From the NCBI RefSeq assembly GCF_900637545.1, contig NZ_LR134376.1, forward strand, positions 2,313,001 to 2,377,000: a stretch of DNA of 64,000 nt, in the 5' to 3' direction. The DNA is from Aeromonas encheleia (GTDB lineage: Bacteria > Pseudomonadota > Gammaproteobacteria > Enterobacterales > Aeromonadaceae). Below the pieces are notes generated by a model. That model saw only the letters and a program-made list of their open reading frames with translations, was not told the DNA's origin and ran no database searches. Positions within the stretch are counted from its first letter, which is position 1, and the number at the start of each line of letters is the position of its first letter. Position numbers and translations under genes: made by a program. Below are positions 37,643 through 47,998 of the stretch, piece by piece.

Positions 37643-40426
37643 TTATTCGTCGCCAGCCACACCCTCTTCGCTGGAGCCTGCGTCGGCAGCACCGGCGTCT
37701 GGCGCAGTATCTGCACCTTCAACCTGCTCACCGTCGATGGCAACTACGTCGTTCTCTTCCTCGTCGCTCTCGGCGATGCGCTGCAGGCCGACCACGGTCT
37801 CGTCTTCACCGGTACGGATCAGACGGACACCGCCGGTGTTACGGCCGATGATGCTCACCTCGGCGACCCGGGTACGCACCAGGGTACCGCCGTTGGTGAT
37901 CAGCATGATCTGGTCGGTATCTTCGACCTGAATCGCATCGATCACCTTGCCATTGCGATCATCCACCTTGATGGAGATGACGCCCTGGGTACCACGACTC
38001 TTGGTCGGGTACTCGGTCAACGCGGTCCGCTTGCCGTAACCGTTCTCGGTGGCGGTCAGGATGGCACCCTCGCCACGGGGGACGATGAGGGAGACCACCT
38101 TGTTGCCATTGGGCAGGCGGATGCCGCGGACACCGGAGGCGGTACGGCCCATGGGACGCACGCCCTTGAAGGCGCCCTTGCTCTCGGTGTTCTCGGCGCC
38201 TTCAACGCCGTCGCTGCCTTCATCGTCGTTGCCGGCGTCAATGACGCTGTCGTCATCCGCGTCGGCATCATCGCTGACGTCCGCATCGGCGCGGCCGCTG
38301 CCTTCAGCGAAGCGAACCACCTTGCCCGCATCGGAGAACAGCATGATCTCGTTGCTACCGTCGGTGATGTCCACCCCGATCAGCTCATCGCCCTCTTTGA
38401 GGTTGATGGCACGAATACCGGAGGAGAGCGGACGGCTGAATGCAGACAGGCTGGTCTTCTTCACGGTACCGTCGGCGGTGGCGAAGAAGACGTACTTGTC
38501 GTCGGCATATTCCTTGACCGGCAGGATGGCGGTGATGCGCTCACCCTCTTCCAGCGGCAGCAGGTTGATGATCGGACGGCCGCGGGCGCCACGGGACGCC
38601 TCCGGCAGCTGATACACCTTGAGCCAGTAGACCTTGCCACGGGTGGAGAAGCACAGGATGGTGTCGTGGGTGTTGGCCACCAGCAGACGCTCCACGAAGT
38701 CCTCTTCCTTGATCCGGGTGGCCGACTTGCCACGACCACCGCGGCGCTGGGCCTCGTAGTCGGTCAGCGGCTGATACTTCACATAGCCCTGGTGAGACAG
38801 GGTGACCACCACGTCTTCCGGGGTGATCAGATCTTCGATGTTGATCTCGGCGCTGGAAGCGTTGATCTCGGTGCGACGCTCGTCACCGTACTGATCGCGC
38901 ACGGCCAGCAGCTCATCGCGGATCACTTCCATCAGCCGTTCCGGGCTTGCCAGGATGAACAGCAGCTCGGCGATCAGATCCAGCAGAGATTGGTACTCTT
39001 CCAGGATCTTCTCGTGCTCGAGGCCGGTCAGCTTGTGCAGACGCAGATCCAGGATGGCCTGGGCCTGCTGCTCGGTCAGGAAGTATTGACCTTCACGGAT
39101 GCCGAACTCCGGCTCCAGCCACTCGGGACGGGCCGCGTCGTCGCCTGCTTTTTCCAGCATGCCGGCGACGTTGCCGAGCTCCCAGCCACGGGCAATCAGC
39201 TTGGCCTTGGCATCGGCCGGGGTATCGGAGTGACGGATCAGCTCGATGATGGGGTCGATGTTGGCCAGGGCGACCGCCAGACCTTCCAGGATGTGGGCCC
39301 GATCCCGCGCCTTGCGCAGTTCGAACACGGTCCGGCGAGTCACTACCTCACGGCGGTGCAGCAGGAAGGCATCCAGGATCTCTTTAAGGTTCATCACCTT
39401 GGGCTGGTTGTTATCGAGCGCCACCATGTTGATGCCGAACGTGGTCTGCATCTGGGTGTGCTTGTAGAGATTGTTCAGCACAATCTCGCCGGACTCGCCG
39501 CGCTTGATCTCGATAACGATGCGCATGCCGTCTTTATCAGACTCATCGCGCAGGGCGCTGATGCCCTCGACTTTCTTCTCTTTGACCAGCTCGGCGATCT
39601 TCTCGATCAACCGCGCCTTGTTAACCTGATAAGGCAGCTCGTGAACGATGATGGTCTCGCGACTCGTCTTCTCGTCCACTTCCACTTCGGCCTTGGCCCG
39701 CACATAGACGGAGCCACGACCGGTACGGTACGCCTGCACTATGCCGGCGCGGCCGTTGATGATGGCGCCGGTGGGGAAATCCGGGCCGCTGATGTAGGTC
39801 ATCAGCTCATCGATGGTGAGATCGCCATTGTCGATCAGCGCCAGACAGCCGTTGACTATCTCGGTGAGGTTGTGAGGCGGAATGTTGGTCGCCATGCCCA
39901 CCGCGATACCGGAGGAACCGTTGATCAACAGGGTGGGTATCTTGGTGGGCATGACAGCCGGGATCATCTCGGTGCCGTCGTAGTTCGGCACCCAGTCCAC
40001 GGTCTCTTTGTCCAGATCGGCCAGCAGCTCGTGGGAGATGCGGGCCATCCGCACTTCGGTGTAACGCATGGCCGCGGCGTTGTCGCCGTCGACCGAGCCG
40101 AAGTTGCCCTGACCATCGACCAGCATGTAACGCATGGAGAAATCCTGCGCCATCCGGACAATGGTGTCATACACGGCACTGTCGCCGTGGGGGTGATATT
40201 TACCGATTACGTCACCGACCACACGGGCCGATTTCTTATAGGGCTTGTTCCAGTCGTTCCCCAACTCGTTCATAGCAAACAGAACGCGGCGGTGAACCGG
40301 TTTCAAGCCATCACGCACATCCGGCAGAGCTCGTCCTACGATCACGCTCATGGCGTAATCAAGATAGGAACTCTTGAGCTCTTCTTCGATGTTGACCGGC
40401 GTGATCTCTCTGGCCAGATCGCTCAT
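37643..40426 (-). CDS. gyrA: DNA gyrase subunit A
   Basis: Breakage-reunion subunit of gyrase, 927 residues. The N-terminus aligns with E. coli without gaps, so the quinolone region reads [10 protein letters not shown] with Ser83 and Asp87, the susceptible wild-type residues. Tyr122 lies in the usual RYTEVRM segment. The C-terminal beta-pinwheel carries an acidic insert of about 40 residues (about 709-749) that E. coli lacks and that largely accounts for the extra length. It is transcribed divergently from ubiG. Confidence 0.98.
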   Translation of the reverse strand: MSDLAREITPVNIEEELKSSYLDYAMSVIVGRALPDVRDGLKPVHRRVLFAMNELGNDWNKPYKKSARVVGDVIGKYHPHGDSAVYDTIVRMAQDFSMRYMLVDGQGNFGSVDGDNAAAMRYTEVRMARISHELLADLDKETVDWVPNYDGTEMIPAVMPTKIPTLLINGSSGIAVGMATNIPPHNLTEIVNGCLALIDNGDLTIDELMTYISGPDFPTGAIINGRAGIVQAYRTGRGSVYVRAKAEVEVDEKTSRETIIVHELPYQVNKARLIEKIAELVKEKKVEGISALRDESDKDGMRIVIEIKRGESGEIVLNNLYKHTQMQTTFGINMVALDNNQPKVMNLKEILDAFLLHRREVVTRRTVFELRKARDRAHILEGLAVALANIDPIIELIRHSDTPADAKAKLIARGWELGNVAGMLEKAGDDAARPEWLEPEFGIREGQYFLTEQQAQAILDLRLHKLTGLEHEKILEEYQSLLDLIAELLFILASPERLMEVIRDELLAVRDQYGDERRTEINASSAEINIEDLITPEDVVVTLSHQGYVKYQPLTDYEAQRRGGRGKSATRIKEEDFVERLLVANTHDTILCFSTRGKVYWLKVYQLPEASRGARGRPIINLLPLEEGERITAILPVKEYADDKYVFFATADGTVKKTSLSAFSRPLSSGIRAINLKEGDELIGVDITDGSNEIMLFSDAGKVVRFAEGSGRADADVSDDADADDDSVIDAGNDDEGSDGVEGAENTESKGAFKGVRPMGRTASGVRGIRLPNGNKVVSLIVPRGEGAILTATENGYGKRTALTEYPTKSRGTQGVISIKVDDRNGKVIDAIQVEDTDQIMLITNGGTLVRTRVAEVSIIGRNTGGVRLIRTGEDETVVGLQRIAESDEEENDVVAIDGEQVEGADTAPDAGAADAGSSEEGVAGDE

Positions 40427-40540
40427 AGAAAGCCTTAATCCCTAATTAGTTGTTCTTTGGCTTAAACAGCGCGACATAGTAACACAGGACGCGAAATACC
40501 TTAAGCCGGAAATCGGGCTGGTCTGACAAAGTCCGTCCGT

Positions 40541-40593
40541 TATAATGCCCGCCAGGACAATAGATTGCGCGCCTGTCACGCTAGTTGCGCGCC
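40541..40593 (+). promoter_or_regulatory. ubiG promoter with direct repeats
   Basis: An exact TATAAT lies at 40541-40546, 68 bases before the ubiG start; no good -35 is seen at 17 bases. TTGCGCGCC occurs twice, at 40565-40573 and 40585-40593. The copies are 20 bases apart start to start, on one face of the helix, and just downstream of the expected transcript start. Confidence 0.5.
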
Positions 40594-40613
40594 CTGCCAC
40601 AGGATCCACGAAA

Positions 40614-41330
40614 ATGAATAGTGATGCCAATGTCGATCTGACCGAAATCGCCAAATTTGAAGCCATTGCCTCCCGCTGGTGGGACATGGAGGGCGAGTTC
40701 AAGCCACTGCATCAAATCAACCCGGTGCGCCTTGACTGGATCACCGACAAGAGCGACGGCCTGTTCGGCAAGCAGGTGCTCGATATCGGCTGCGGTGGCG
40801 GCATCCTCTCCGAGAGCATGGCGCGCCGCGGCGCCAGGGTGACCGGCATCGACATGGGCAAGGAGCCGCTCGGCGTCGCCCGCCTCCACGCCCTCGAACA
40901 GGGGGTCGAGCTCGCATACCGGCAGATGACCGCCGAGCAGCACGCCGATGAGGCGCCCGGCCAGTATGACGTGGTCACCTGCATGGAGATGCTGGAGCAC
41001 GTGCCGGATCCCGCCTCGGTGCTGCGCGCCATCGCCAGCCTGGTCAAGCCGGGTGGACGGGTGTTCGTCTCCACCATCAACCGCAACCCCAAGGCCTATC
41101 TGATGATGATCCTCGGCGCCGAACACCTGCTGAAAATGGTGCCGAAGGGTACCCACGATCACAAGAAGTTCATCACCCCCGCCGAACTCTGTCGCATGGG
41201 GGAAGCCGCCGGCCTGCTGGTGCGCGACATGAGCGGGGTGCACTACGCGCCGCTCTCCAACCGCTTCAAACTCGGGGCCAACGTCGACGTCAACTACATG
41301 GTGGCCTTCGTGCGCCCGGAGCAAGGCTGA
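40614..41330 (+). CDS. ubiG: Ubiquinone biosynthesis O-methyltransferase
   Basis: SAM-dependent enzyme that performs both O-methylations of ubiquinone synthesis. I chose the ATG giving [24 protein letters not shown], the family start. The 238-residue protein has the SAM motif [13 protein letters not shown] (residues 54-66) and [15 protein letters not shown] overlap couples it to the phosphatase gene. It lies divergent from gyrA, a common arrangement in gammaproteobacteria. Confidence 0.97.
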   Translation: MNSDANVDLTEIAKFEAIASRWWDMEGEFKPLHQINPVRLDWITDKSDGLFGKQVLDIGCGGGILSESMARRGARVTGIDMGKEPLGVARLHALEQGVELAYRQMTAEQHADEAPGQYDVVTCMEMLEHVPDPASVLRAIASLVKPGGRVFVSTINRNPKAYLMMILGAEHLLKMVPKGTHDHKKFITPAELCRMGEAAGLLVRDMSGVHYAPLSNRFKLGANVDVNYMVAFVRPEQG

Positions 41331-42013
41331 TGAGCGCTAACCAGACGCCGCTGCGCTGCGTGCTGTTCGATCTGGACGGCACCCTGCTCGACACGGCCCC
41401 GGATCTGGGGGCCGCCGTCAACCATGTGCTGATAAGCGAAGGCTTTGCTCCGCTGCCCGAGGCCATCATCCGCCAGACCACCTCCCACGGCGCCCTCGGG
41501 CTGCTCAGGGCGGGCCTCGGCGACGAACTGCTGGAAGAGCTGGGGGCCACGCGCCTTCGCACCGCCCTGCTCGACCATTACGCGGCCAACCTCTGCGTCG
41601 GCACCCGCCCCTATGAGGGGATGCTGGATCTCATCGAATGGCTCGATGAGAAGAAGCTGCCCTGGGGCATAGTCACCAACAAGCCGGGCTTCCTCACCGA
41701 GCCGCTGCTTGCCGCCCTGCCGGCGCTCGCCAGCTGTGGCGTCACCGTCAGTGCCGACACCCTGCCGGTGCGCAAGCCCGACCCCGCCCCCATGTTCTAT
41801 GCCTGCGAGCGGCTCGGGGTCGAGGCGAGCCACTGCCTCTACGTGGGGGATCATGTGCGTGACATAGAGGCGGGACGCAACGCCGGCATGCGTACCGCGG
41901 TGGCGGGCTGGGGCTATCTGAGCGATGACGAGGATACCGCCGACTGGGGGGCGGATCTGCAGTTCGACACAGTGCAGGCCCTCCACCATTGGCTGCGCTA
42001 CGAGCTGAGCTGA
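41330..42013 (+). CDS. HAD-family phosphatase, Gph/MupP type
   Basis: Haloacid dehalogenase-type phosphatase of 227 residues. Motif I is FDLDGTLLDT (13-22), motif II is the TNKP segment, motif III is KPDPAP and motif IV is VGDHVRDIEAGRNAGM. It starts inside the ubiG stop. This ubiG-linked branch includes phosphoglycolate phosphatases and, in Pseudomonas, MupP (N-acetylmuramate 6-phosphate phosphatase). Sequence alone does not decide between them. Confidence 0.85.
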   Translation: MSANQTPLRCVLFDLDGTLLDTAPDLGAAVNHVLISEGFAPLPEAIIRQTTSHGALGLLRAGLGDELLEELGATRLRTALLDHYAANLCVGTRPYEGMLDLIEWLDEKKLPWGIVTNKPGFLTEPLLAALPALASCGVTVSADTLPVRKPDPAPMFYACERLGVEASHCLYVGDHVRDIEAGRNAGMRTAVAGWGYLSDDEDTADWGADLQFDTVQALHHWLRYELS

Positions 42014-42123
42014 GCTGAGCCAGCACAACATAACGCTATAGATGGATCATCCGGGCAGCTTTAGCGTCAGAGGGTTCCCAGATGAGCACGGCGCTCATTC
42101 ACCGAGCCGCACAATGGCAATGA

Positions 42124-42151
42124 CAGGGGGCGCAGATGCGCCCCCTGTTTT
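42124..42151 (+). terminator. Terminator of ubiG-phosphatase operon
   Basis: CAGGGGGCGCA-GA-TGCGCCCCCTG is an 11-base perfect stem followed by T4. Confidence 0.88.
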
Positions 42152-42375
42152 GAGGGGATGACAAGTGCGTGCCTGTGGGGACAGGACAGCTTTTGACCCT
42201 GGCTGCACAAGGGATAACCAGGCTGAATTTGCTAGTAAAAACACCCTCTTTTCGCAAGCAAAAAAAGTTATTTAAATTTTCCATCTTCGATCATCGGACT
42301 TGCATTTGCCGGATCGGACGGATGAAAACCCACTCACTGTGAGCAGTCACTAACTCGAGCCCGAACACCCACAAT

Positions 42376-42402
42376 TTATCCACAGCTAATGCGTTATCCA
42401 CA
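42376..42402 (+). promoter_or_regulatory. Two consensus DnaA boxes upstream of nrdA
   Basis: TTATCCACA occurs exactly at 42376-42384 and 42394-42402, in the same orientation and 18 bases apart. DnaA is known to control nrdAB in E. coli through boxes in this position, so a replication-linked role here is likely. Confidence 0.82.
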
Positions 42403-42421
42403 GATTGCAATGCCGTGCCGA

Positions 42422-42468
42422 CCTCACTATCTTGTAGTTCGAATTTAAAATAACACTATATCTTGTGA
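42422..42468 (+). promoter_or_regulatory. Paired NrdR boxes upstream of nrdA
   Basis: ACACTATATCTTGTGA (42453-42468) fits the NrdR consensus closely. CCTCACTATCTTGTAG (42422-42437) is a weaker copy. Their starts are 31 bases apart, about three helical turns, as in known NrdR pairs. No nrdR gene is in the window. Confidence 0.78.
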
Positions 42469-42564
42469 TTCATGGCGCACTTCGCCCCCAGGCCACCCTA
42501 GAGAAGGGAACCTTGGATGCGTGGCGCCATGGTTTTTCGGGAATCAACTAAAGGTCATCAGCCA

Positions 42565-44829
42565 ATGAACTTGTTTGTGACGAAGCGTAACGGCCACAAA
42601 GAACCCATCGATCTGGATAAAATTCACCGCGTGCTCGACTGGGCTGCCGAGAAGCTCGACAACGTGTCGGTCTCCCAGGTGGAGCTCAAGTCCCACATCC
42701 AGTTCTATGACGGTATCCGTACCGCCGATATCCACGAAACCGTCATCAAGGCCGCTGCTGACCTGATCTCCGAACAGAGCCCGGATTACCAGTACATGGC
42801 CGCCCGCCTGGCCATCTTCCACTTGCGCAAGAAGGCCTACGGCCAGTTCGAGCCGCCCCACCTCTACCAGCACGTCGCCCGTCTGGTAGACATGGGCAAG
42901 TACGACAAGCACCTGCTGACCGACTATAGCCAGGCCGAATTCGAGGAGCTGAACGGCTACCTCGACCACTGGCGTGACATGGACTTCTCCTACGCTGCCG
43001 TCAAGCAGCTCGAAGGCAAGTACCTGGTGCAGAACCGCGTCACCGGCGAGATCTACGAGAGCCCGCAGTTCCTCTACATACTGGTGGCGGCCTGCCTCTT
43101 CTCCAAGTATCCGAAAGATACCCGTCTGGACTACATCAAGCGTTTCTACGATGCGGTCTCGACCTTCAAGATCTCCCTGCCCACCCCCATCATGAGCGGC
43201 GTGCGCACCCCGACTCGTCAGTTCAGCTCCTGCGTGCTGATCGAGTGTGATGACAGCCTGGATTCCATCAACGCCACCGCCAGCGCCATAGTGCGCTACG
43301 TCTCCCAGCGCGCGGGCATCGGCATCAACGCCGGCCGCATCCGTGGCCTGGGCAGCCCCATCCGTGGCGGCGAAGCCTTCCACACCGGCTGCATCCCCTT
43401 CTACAAGTACTTCCAGACTGCCGTGAAGTGCTGCTCCCAGGGCGGCGTGCGCGGCGGTGCCGCCACCCTCTTCTACCCCCTGTGGCACACCGAGGTGGAG
43501 AGCCTGCTGGTCCTGAAAAACAACCGCGGCGTGGAAGAGAACCGGGTCCGTCACATGGACTACGGGGTGCAGATCAACAAGCTGATGTACCAGCGCCTCA
43601 TCAAGGGCGGCGACATCACATTGTTCTCCCCGTCCGATGCGCCGGGTCTGTACGACGCCTTCTTCGCGGATCAGGACAAGTTCGAACAGCTCTACGTCAA
43701 GTACGAGCAGGATCCGTCCATTCGCAAGAAGACCCTCAAGGCGGTGGATCTCTTCTCCCTGATGATGCAGGAGCGCGCCGGTACTGGTCGTATCTACATC
43801 CAGAACGTGGATCACTGCAACACCCACAGCCCGTTCGATCCGAGCGTGGCCCCGGTGCGCCAGTCCAACCTCTGTCTCGAGATTGCGCTGCCCACCAAGC
43901 CGCTCAACAACGTGGATGACGAAGAGGGCGAGATTGCCCTGTGCACCCTCTCCGCCTTCAACCTCGGCGCCATCGAGAAGCTGGAAGACCTGGAAGAGAT
44001 GGCGGATCTGGCCGTGCGCGCCCTGGATGCCCTGCTCGACTATCAGGACTACCCGCTCAAGGCCGCCCAGAAGGGCAGCATGAACCGTCGCACCCTGGGG
44101 ATAGGCGTCATCAACTACGCCTACTACCTGGCCAAGAACGGTGCCCGCTACTCTGACGGCTCCGGCCTGGCGCTGACCCACCGCACCTTCGAGGCGATCC
44201 AGTACTATCTGCTGAAGGCCTCGGTGCAACTGGCGCGCGAGTTCGGCCCTTGCCCGGCCTTTAATGAGACCACTTACGCCCAGGGGATCCTGCCCATCGA
44301 TACCTATAAAAAGGATCTGGACGCCCTGTGCAACGAGCCGCTGCGCCTGGACTGGGAAACCTTGCGCGAAGAGATCAAGACCGTGGGTCTGCGCAACTCC
44401 ACCCTGACCGCCCTGATGCCGAGCGAGACCTCCAGCCAGATCTCCAACGCCACCAACGGCATAGAGCCGCCGCGCGGCCTGGTCTCGGTCAAGGCCTCCA
44501 AGGACGGCATCCTCAAGCAGGTGGTGCCCGAGTACCATCGCCTGAAAGACCAGTACGAACTGCTGTGGAAGCAGCCGAGCGTCGATGGCTACCTGCAGCT
44601 GGTCGGTGTCATGCAGAAGTTCGTGGATCAGGCGATCTCCGCCAACACCAACTATGATCCCGCCCGCTTCGAAGGCAACAAGGTACCGATGAAGCAGCTG
44701 CTCAAGGATCTGCTGACCGCCTACAAATACGGCCTCAAGACCCTGTACTATCACAACACCCGTGATGGTGCGGACGATGCCCAGACCGACATGCAAGATG
44801 ACTGCGCCGGTGGGGCCTGCAAGATCTGA
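42565..44829 (+). CDS. nrdA: Ribonucleotide reductase class Ia, alpha subunit
   Basis: Catalytic R1 subunit that reduces ribonucleoside diphosphates. I chose the ATG giving MNLFVTKRNGHKEPIDLDKIHR; an upstream frame to 42517 is leader. The 754-residue protein has an N-terminal ATP-cone (about 4-90) for overall activity control. Active-site cysteines lie in FSSCVLIE and SNLCLEI, and the C-terminal shuttle pair is in DDCAGGACKI. Length is close to E. coli NrdA (761). Confidence 0.97.
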   Translation: MNLFVTKRNGHKEPIDLDKIHRVLDWAAEKLDNVSVSQVELKSHIQFYDGIRTADIHETVIKAAADLISEQSPDYQYMAARLAIFHLRKKAYGQFEPPHLYQHVARLVDMGKYDKHLLTDYSQAEFEELNGYLDHWRDMDFSYAAVKQLEGKYLVQNRVTGEIYESPQFLYILVAACLFSKYPKDTRLDYIKRFYDAVSTFKISLPTPIMSGVRTPTRQFSSCVLIECDDSLDSINATASAIVRYVSQRAGIGINAGRIRGLGSPIRGGEAFHTGCIPFYKYFQTAVKCCSQGGVRGGAATLFYPLWHTEVESLLVLKNNRGVEENRVRHMDYGVQINKLMYQRLIKGGDITLFSPSDAPGLYDAFFADQDKFEQLYVKYEQDPSIRKKTLKAVDLFSLMMQERAGTGRIYIQNVDHCNTHSPFDPSVAPVRQSNLCLEIALPTKPLNNVDDEEGEIALCTLSAFNLGAIEKLEDLEEMADLAVRALDALLDYQDYPLKAAQKGSMNRRTLGIGVINYAYYLAKNGARYSDGSGLALTHRTFEAIQYYLLKASVQLAREFGPCPAFNETTYAQGILPIDTYKKDLDALCNEPLRLDWETLREEIKTVGLRNSTLTALMPSETSSQISNATNGIEPPRGLVSVKASKDGILKQVVPEYHRLKDQYELLWKQPSVDGYLQLVGVMQKFVDQAISANTNYDPARFEGNKVPMKQLLKDLLTAYKYGLKTLYYHNTRDGADDAQTDMQDDCAGGACKI

Positions 44830-44835
44830 TGAACC

Positions 44836-44860
44836 GGGCGGGAGCGACAAGCTCCCGCCC
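44836..44860 (+). other. Intercistronic hairpin between nrdA and nrdB
   Basis: GGGCGGGAGC-GACAA-GCTCCCGCCC is a ten-base perfect stem six bases after the nrdA stop. No T run follows, so it more likely stabilises or processes the mRNA than stops transcription. Confidence 0.6.
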
Positions 44861-44895
44861 TCCTGTTTCCTCTCATTCAAGACATTCAAATCACC

Positions 44896-46029
44896 ATGGC
44901 CTATTCAACTTTCTGCCAAACCCAGAACGACCAGCTCAAAGAGCCGATGTTTTTTGGCCAATCGGTCAACGTGGCCCGCTACGATCAGCAGAAGCACGAC
45001 ATCTTCGAGCGATTGATCGAGAAGCAACTCTCCTTCTTCTGGCGCCCGGAAGAGGTGGACGTCTCCCACGATCGCATCGACTACCAGGCGCTGCCGCCCC
45101 ATGAGCAGCACATCTTCATCTCCAACCTGAAGTACCAGACCCTGCTGGATTCCATCCAGGGTCGCAGCCCGAACGTGGCGCTGCTGCCGCTGGTCTCCAT
45201 CCCGGAGCTGGAGACCTGGATCGAGACCTGGGCCTTCTCCGAGACTATCCACTCTCGCTCCTACACCCACATCATCCGCAACATCGTCAACAACCCGGGT
45301 CAGGTGTTCGACGACATCATCACCAACGAGCAGATCTTGAAGCGTGCCGGCTCCATCAGCCACTACTACGACGATCTGATCGAGGCGACCGCGCTCTACC
45401 ATCTGCACGGCGAAGGCACCCACAGGGTGGGCGAGCGCGAGCTGACCATCACCTTGCGTGGGTTGAAGAAGAAGCTCTACCTGTGCCTGATGAGCGTCAA
45501 CGCCCTGGAGGCGATCCGCTTCTACGTCAGCTTCGCCTGCTCCTTCGCCTTCGCCGAGCGCGAGCTGATGGAAGGCAACGCCAAGATCATCAAGATGATC
45601 GCCCGCGACGAGGCGCTTCATCTCACGGGGACTCAGCATATGCTGAACCTGATGCGCAACGGCCTGGACGATCCCGAAATGGCGGAGATCGCCGCCGAGT
45701 GCGAGCAAGCCTGCTTCGACATCTTCAAGGAAGCCGCCATTCAGGAGAAGGAGTGGGCCGAGTACCTGTTCCAGGACGGCTCCATGATCGGCCTGAACAA
45801 GGACATCCTCTGCCAGTACGTGGAGTACATCACCAACCTGCGCATGGCGGCGGTCGGCCTGCAGCCAGCCTTCATTGGCGCCAAGCAAAACCCGATCCCC
45901 TGGATCAACACCTGGCTGTCGTCTGACAACGTGCAGGTGGCCCCCCAGGAGGTGGAAGTGAGCTCCTACCTGGTCGGTCAGATCGACAGCGAAGTACATG
46001 CCGACGATCTCGGTGACTTCGAACTGTGA
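44896..46029 (+). CDS. nrdB: Ribonucleotide reductase class Ia, beta subunit
   Basis: R2 subunit holding the diiron-tyrosyl radical. The 377-residue protein has the radical Tyr in [15 protein letters not shown] and iron ligands in DEALH and the surrounding helices. The C-terminal tail ([10 protein letters not shown]) is the usual NrdA-docking end. It follows nrdA after 66 bases containing a hairpin, and its stop overlaps the GTG start of yfaE. Confidence 0.97.
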   Translation: MAYSTFCQTQNDQLKEPMFFGQSVNVARYDQQKHDIFERLIEKQLSFFWRPEEVDVSHDRIDYQALPPHEQHIFISNLKYQTLLDSIQGRSPNVALLPLVSIPELETWIETWAFSETIHSRSYTHIIRNIVNNPGQVFDDIITNEQILKRAGSISHYYDDLIEATALYHLHGEGTHRVGERELTITLRGLKKKLYLCLMSVNALEAIRFYVSFACSFAFAERELMEGNAKIIKMIARDEALHLTGTQHMLNLMRNGLDDPEMAEIAAECEQACFDIFKEAAIQEKEWAEYLFQDGSMIGLNKDILCQYVEYITNLRMAAVGLQPAFIGAKQNPIPWINTWLSSDNVQVAPQEVEVSSYLVGQIDSEVHADDLGDFEL

Positions 46030-46331
46030 GTGACACGCTGGCGCCGCAGCATGCACCGGAGCAGGCCACCTCGGCGGCCGCTCTGGTGCATACCCGCGAC
46101 GGCGCCCTGCTCGCCCAGCCCGGCGAGAGCCTGTTGGAAACCCTGGAGCGCCACGGCCATCGGCTGGAATTTCAGTGCCGCAGTGGCTATTGCGGCGCCT
46201 GCCGCACCCCGCTGCTGGCAGGCACAGTGCACTACCCCAATGCGCCGCTGGCGTTTGTCTCCCAGGGCGAGTGCCTGCCCTGCTGCTGCCAACCGGTGGG
46301 GGCCATCCGGCTGGATATCCGGAAGACGTGA
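46026..46331 (+). CDS. yfaE: 2Fe-2S ferredoxin YfaE, NrdB cofactor maintenance
   Basis: Small ferredoxin that in E. coli helps build and repair the NrdB diiron-tyrosyl centre. The 101-residue protein starts with a GTG overlapping the nrdB stop. Cluster ligands are C51, C56 and C59 ([10 protein letters not shown]) plus a later cysteine in [10 protein letters not shown]. Plant-type ferredoxin spacing is kept. The gene order nrdA-nrdB-yfaE is conserved. Confidence 0.93.
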   Translation: MSDTLAPQHAPEQATSAAALVHTRDGALLAQPGESLLETLERHGHRLEFQCRSGYCGACRTPLLAGTVHYPNAPLAFVSQGECLPCCCQPVGAIRLDIRKT

Positions 46332-46371
46332 CTCGGTGCCGATCGGCAAGATCGGCCCCTGACGCCCCATA

Positions 46372-46404
46372 AAAAAAGCCGCCGGATCGCTCCGGCGGCT
46401 TTTT
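46372..46404. terminator. Bidirectional terminator between yfaE and mltA
   Basis: GCCGCCGGA-TCGC-TCCGGCGGC is flanked by A6 and T5, so it can end both convergent genes. Confidence 0.9.
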
Positions 46405-46454
46405 GCTATCTCGCACACGGCTCCGCGTCGGGATGACGCGGAGCCGTCGCTCAT

Positions 46455-47606
46455 TCAGAGCCAGGGCGCGGCAGTCGGCCCCTGGTGCAGGCCCAGCTTC
46501 CAGACCCGGCCAAAGTGCTTGTAGTGACCCGCGGCCACACCGGCCTTCTCGCCCATGCCGTGGTAGAGATCCAGGTGCCCCTTCTTCACCGCACCGCCCA
46601 CATCCAGCGCGATCAGCAGGCGCAGCTGGTGCTTACCGGTCCAGTTGCCCGCCTTGTCGAGCAGCGGCACCTCCGCCAGGATGGGAGTGCCCATCGGCAA
46701 CAGGGTCTTGTCAGCCGCCACCGCCGCCAGCGGCAACAGCGGGATGCCAGCCGCCCCGATCACGTCGTTGGTGGGACGACGTTCGAAGAAGACGTAGGAG
46801 GGATTCTGCTCCACCAGCTCCTTGACGTTCGCCTCCGGCTGGCTGTTGGCCCACTCCTTGATAGCCTTCATGGACATCTGCGCCTTGGGCACCTCGCCCC
46901 TGTCGATCAGCACCCGGCCGATGCTCACGTAGCCGTGGCCATTCTTGCCGCTGTAGCCCAGGTATTGCAGCCTGTCGTCATCCCCGTAGTGGACGAAGCC
47001 GGAGCCCTGCACGTCCATCAGGAAGTTGTCGATGAGGGATTTGCTATACCCCAGCTCCAGCCCGCGGTTGGCCAGCGCCCCCTTATGGATCTGAGCCCGG
47101 CTCGGACAGCGGCCGGCACAGTTCGGCATGGCGTAGATGGGGTACTTGTACTGGCCATCCGGGCGATGACGCACCTCCAGCACCGGTGAGTAGTAGCCGG
47201 TGAACAGCACGTTACCCATGCGATCGGCGCCGCCCAACTGGGCCAGGCTGATGCCGTACTGGCCGATCTGGGCCGGATTGCCGCCCTTGGCGACCCAACG
47301 GGAGAGCTGGCGATAGAGCTCGCCATAACGGCGGGTCATCTTGCCGGAGCGCTCCAGCACCAGCCGGCTCTGGGGGCCGAACTTGCTGAAATCCGACGCC
47401 TGTCGGCTGTTGATGCGTTCGACCCGCACCAGATCGGCTGGCAGGGTACCGTCCAGATACTGCTTGCCCAGATTCTCCGGCACCTCGCAGTTCAGAAAGC
47501 ATCTGGCTTCGGTCTTCTTCTGGGGCACCTTGGCAGGGTCAGGGTTGCCCGCACAACCGGCCAACCCGACCACAGCGGCGGTCAGCCAGTACGCGTGTTT
47601 TTTCAT
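46455..47606 (-). CDS. mltA: Membrane-bound lytic murein transglycosylase A
   Basis: Outer-membrane lipoprotein that cleaves peptidoglycan to anhydro-muropeptides. The 383-residue protein has a lipobox LAGC (cysteine at 18), the MltA core with FTGYYSPVLEV, and a C-terminal 3D domain. The catalytic Asp is in LIALDVGGAVKKGHLDLYHG. An extra cysteine pair (EARCFLNCEV) follows the lipobox. GAGGA precedes the ATG. Confidence 0.95.
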   Translation of the reverse strand: MKKHAYWLTAAVVGLAGCAGNPDPAKVPQKKTEARCFLNCEVPENLGKQYLDGTLPADLVRVERINSRQASDFSKFGPQSRLVLERSGKMTRRYGELYRQLSRWVAKGGNPAQIGQYGISLAQLGGADRMGNVLFTGYYSPVLEVRHRPDGQYKYPIYAMPNCAGRCPSRAQIHKGALANRGLELGYSKSLIDNFLMDVQGSGFVHYGDDDRLQYLGYSGKNGHGYVSIGRVLIDRGEVPKAQMSMKAIKEWANSQPEANVKELVEQNPSYVFFERRPTNDVIGAAGIPLLPLAAVAADKTLLPMGTPILAEVPLLDKAGNWTGKHQLRLLIALDVGGAVKKGHLDLYHGMGEKAGVAAGHYKHFGRVWKLGLHQGPTAAPWL

Positions 47607-47998
47607 ATGTCCTCATCTAACCGAAAAACGCTAACACCATGAAAATGGTGATGAATTCAATCAAAGGCAGCAACGGATGCCACTTGGGATCCGCCTGTTC
47701 GCCCGCACGGGCCGCGCGGCCATGGCCGCGGCGCCAATGCAGGCGGCGCTATCATACAAAAACAAAGGGCCTCTTGGCCCCTTAAATTGAAAAATCCGAT
47801 GCATTCATCACTAGGCCCCTGCCATGACATCTGTGGCCCGGCCATGGTCCTGATGCTCAGGCGAGCAAGCGCACGGGGCGCTGACCTTCAGGGTCCGATC
47901 GTCACCGGCAAGCCGGGCCGCCCTCCCCTGGCCGCCGGGATTTTCCAAAGGCCGACCATCTGGGTTATAACAAGGGGACAAGATGTGAGGGGTCATGG
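47607..47998. other. Intergenic region between divergent mltA and the DUF1289 gene
   Basis: This 392-base gap has no recognisable gene or tRNA. A hairpin GGGCC-TCTT-GGCCC (47767-47780), read on the minus strand, is followed by TTTGTTTTTG. It looks like a terminator without an upstream gene on that strand. TTATAA near 47965 could be the -10 for the DUF1289 gene. Confidence 0.4.

Larger units (their letters stand above)
42014..42564 (+). other. Regulatory region between the phosphatase gene and nrdA
   Basis: This 551-base region has no gene. From left to right it holds the phosphatase terminator (42124-42151), two DnaA boxes, two NrdR boxes and the nrdA leader. Confidence 0.8.

Noticed and set aside
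39980..40220. Quinolone-resistance change in gyrA
   Set aside because: Codons for Ser83 and Asp87 encode the wild-type residues.
47607..47998. tRNA-Met genes beside mltA, as in E. coli
   Set aside because: I looked for a T-loop GGTTCGAATCC-like sequence and an acceptor stem and found neither.
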